Origin: Paenibacillus sp. V4I3
GTDB taxonomy: Bacteria; Bacillota; Bacilli; Paenibacillales; NBRC-103111
Direction of reading: 5' to 3'
NCBI RefSeq assembly: GCF_030817215.1
Contig: NZ_JAUSZA010000001.1
Span: 3,322,501-3,386,500 of the forward strand
DNA: 64,000 nucleotides
The notes beneath the pieces were generated by a model. The model saw only the letters and a list, made by a program, of their open reading frames with translations. It ran no database searches and was not told the origin of the DNA. This document shows, in pieces, positions 63,595 to 64,000 of the stretch; within the stretch, counting starts at the first letter, position 1, and every line of letters begins with the position of its first letter. A program made the position numbers and the translations under genes.

Positions 63595-64000
63595 GGCAAT
63601 CGACTGTGGTGCGTATAAACTTTACGCTTGTGAATATCCTGGTACTTCTGTTTTTTCTGTTCCCTTTCTTATGGATGCTGTCCGCCTCATTTAAAATGCA
63701 AGTTCAGGTGTTATCCTCACAGCACTTGTTTATGTTTACACCGACGGTTAAAAACTATATCACCGTATTTAAAGAATACGACTACTTGAAATACATTATA
63801 AACAGCTTCTCCGTAGCCACCGTTTCTACCGCCGGGTCGCTTCTGCTTGGACTGCCGGCCGCATACGCCATTGCCAGATACCGGATGCAATATTTTGCAG
63901 TGACCATCCTGATCGCCAAAATTATTCCGGGTATTACCTACTTGGTTCCTTGGTATATCCTGTTCAATAAGCTCCATCTGGTGGATACGTACACGGGCCT
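63591..64000 (+). CDS. MalG-like permease of importer B, cut by the window edge
   Basis: The first ~136 codons of a permease are present. A first membrane segment (ILVLLFFLFPFLWMLSASFK) is followed by FKEYDYLKYIINSF and the start of the permease domain with GLPAAYAIARYRM. The sequence runs off the right end before the EAA loop. ATG overlaps the stop of the preceding gene. Confidence 0.9.
   Translation, partial: MRQSTVVRINFTLVNILVLLFFLFPFLWMLSASFKMQVQVLSSQHLFMFTPTVKNYITVFKEYDYLKYIINSFSVATVSTAGSLLLGLPAAYAIARYRMQYFAVTILIAKIIPGITYLVPWYILFNKLHLVDTYTG

Overview
The window looks like chromosome of a spore-forming Bacillota, most likely Paenibacillus or a close relative. Strong GGAGG-type ribosome sites with many TTG and GTG starts, sporulation sigma-K-like sequences, lipoprotein solute-binding proteins, Lpl-type sugar importers and abundant AraC/GntR/LacI regulators all fit. 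I saw no rRNA, tRNA or CRISPR array. The assignment is inferred from gene style, not from a database search.

Layout. 1-8 kb is an eroded zone: a duplicated azoreductase (one copy dead), an exported isochorismatase-like lipoprotein, a YolD-like gene, a dead Nudix gene, a 5'-truncated sigma-K-like gene, a truncated ABC ATPase and a decayed isoleucyl-tRNA synthetase. 7.8-23.6 kb is a compact catabolic block: a GntR regulator, a divergent M24-family hydrolase, a tartrate/D-malate-type dehydrogenase, a complete four-gene 2-oxoacid (acetoin-type) dehydrogenase complex, an aldehyde dehydrogenase, a ribose-type ABC importer, a cupin, a 3-hydroxyisobutyrate-type dehydrogenase and, after a terminator, a dicarboxylate symporter. 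A 12-14 bp palindrome centred on ATCGAT lies in front of both the regulator and the dehydrogenase-complex genes and is the best candidate operator. 24-30 kb is AT-rich mobile and relic DNA: a frameshifted TniQ gene fused to an IS110 relic, an IS4 transposase and two small exported or anchored proteins. 30-35 kb holds a MarR/DUF5519/haloalkane dehalogenase/broken MFS group, an AraC regulator and an SDR oxidoreductase.

A sigma-K 3' part followed by a MacB/YknY-type ABC ATPase with no permease occurs three times (4.6-5.8, 35.1-36.0 and 46.4-47.6 kb). 37-45 kb is a fructan/sucrose utilisation locus: LacI regulator, two permeases, a solute-binding lipoprotein, a GH32 beta-fructosidase and a ROK fructokinase. 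Solute is bound outside, imported, hydrolysed and the fructose phosphorylated. A choline-kinase-like phosphotransferase follows. 47.6-49.8 kb contains a small tandem repeat and a tyrosine recombinase whose ribosome site lies inside a perfect hairpin.

49.8-64 kb carries two MalEFG-like importers on either side of the most unusual locus (53.4-60.7 kb): a FadR-type GntR regulator with a near-ideal TGGTAGTACCA operator, a solute-binding-protein homologue without a signal peptide, two tandem CaiB/BaiF CoA-transferases, two MaoC-like hydratases of which one lacks the catalytic histidine, a fuconolactonase-like hydrolase and a Gfo/Idh/MocA oxidoreductase. This looks like a CoA-dependent route for a sugar-derived acid or lactone that I cannot match to a known pathway. 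The last permease gene runs off the window.
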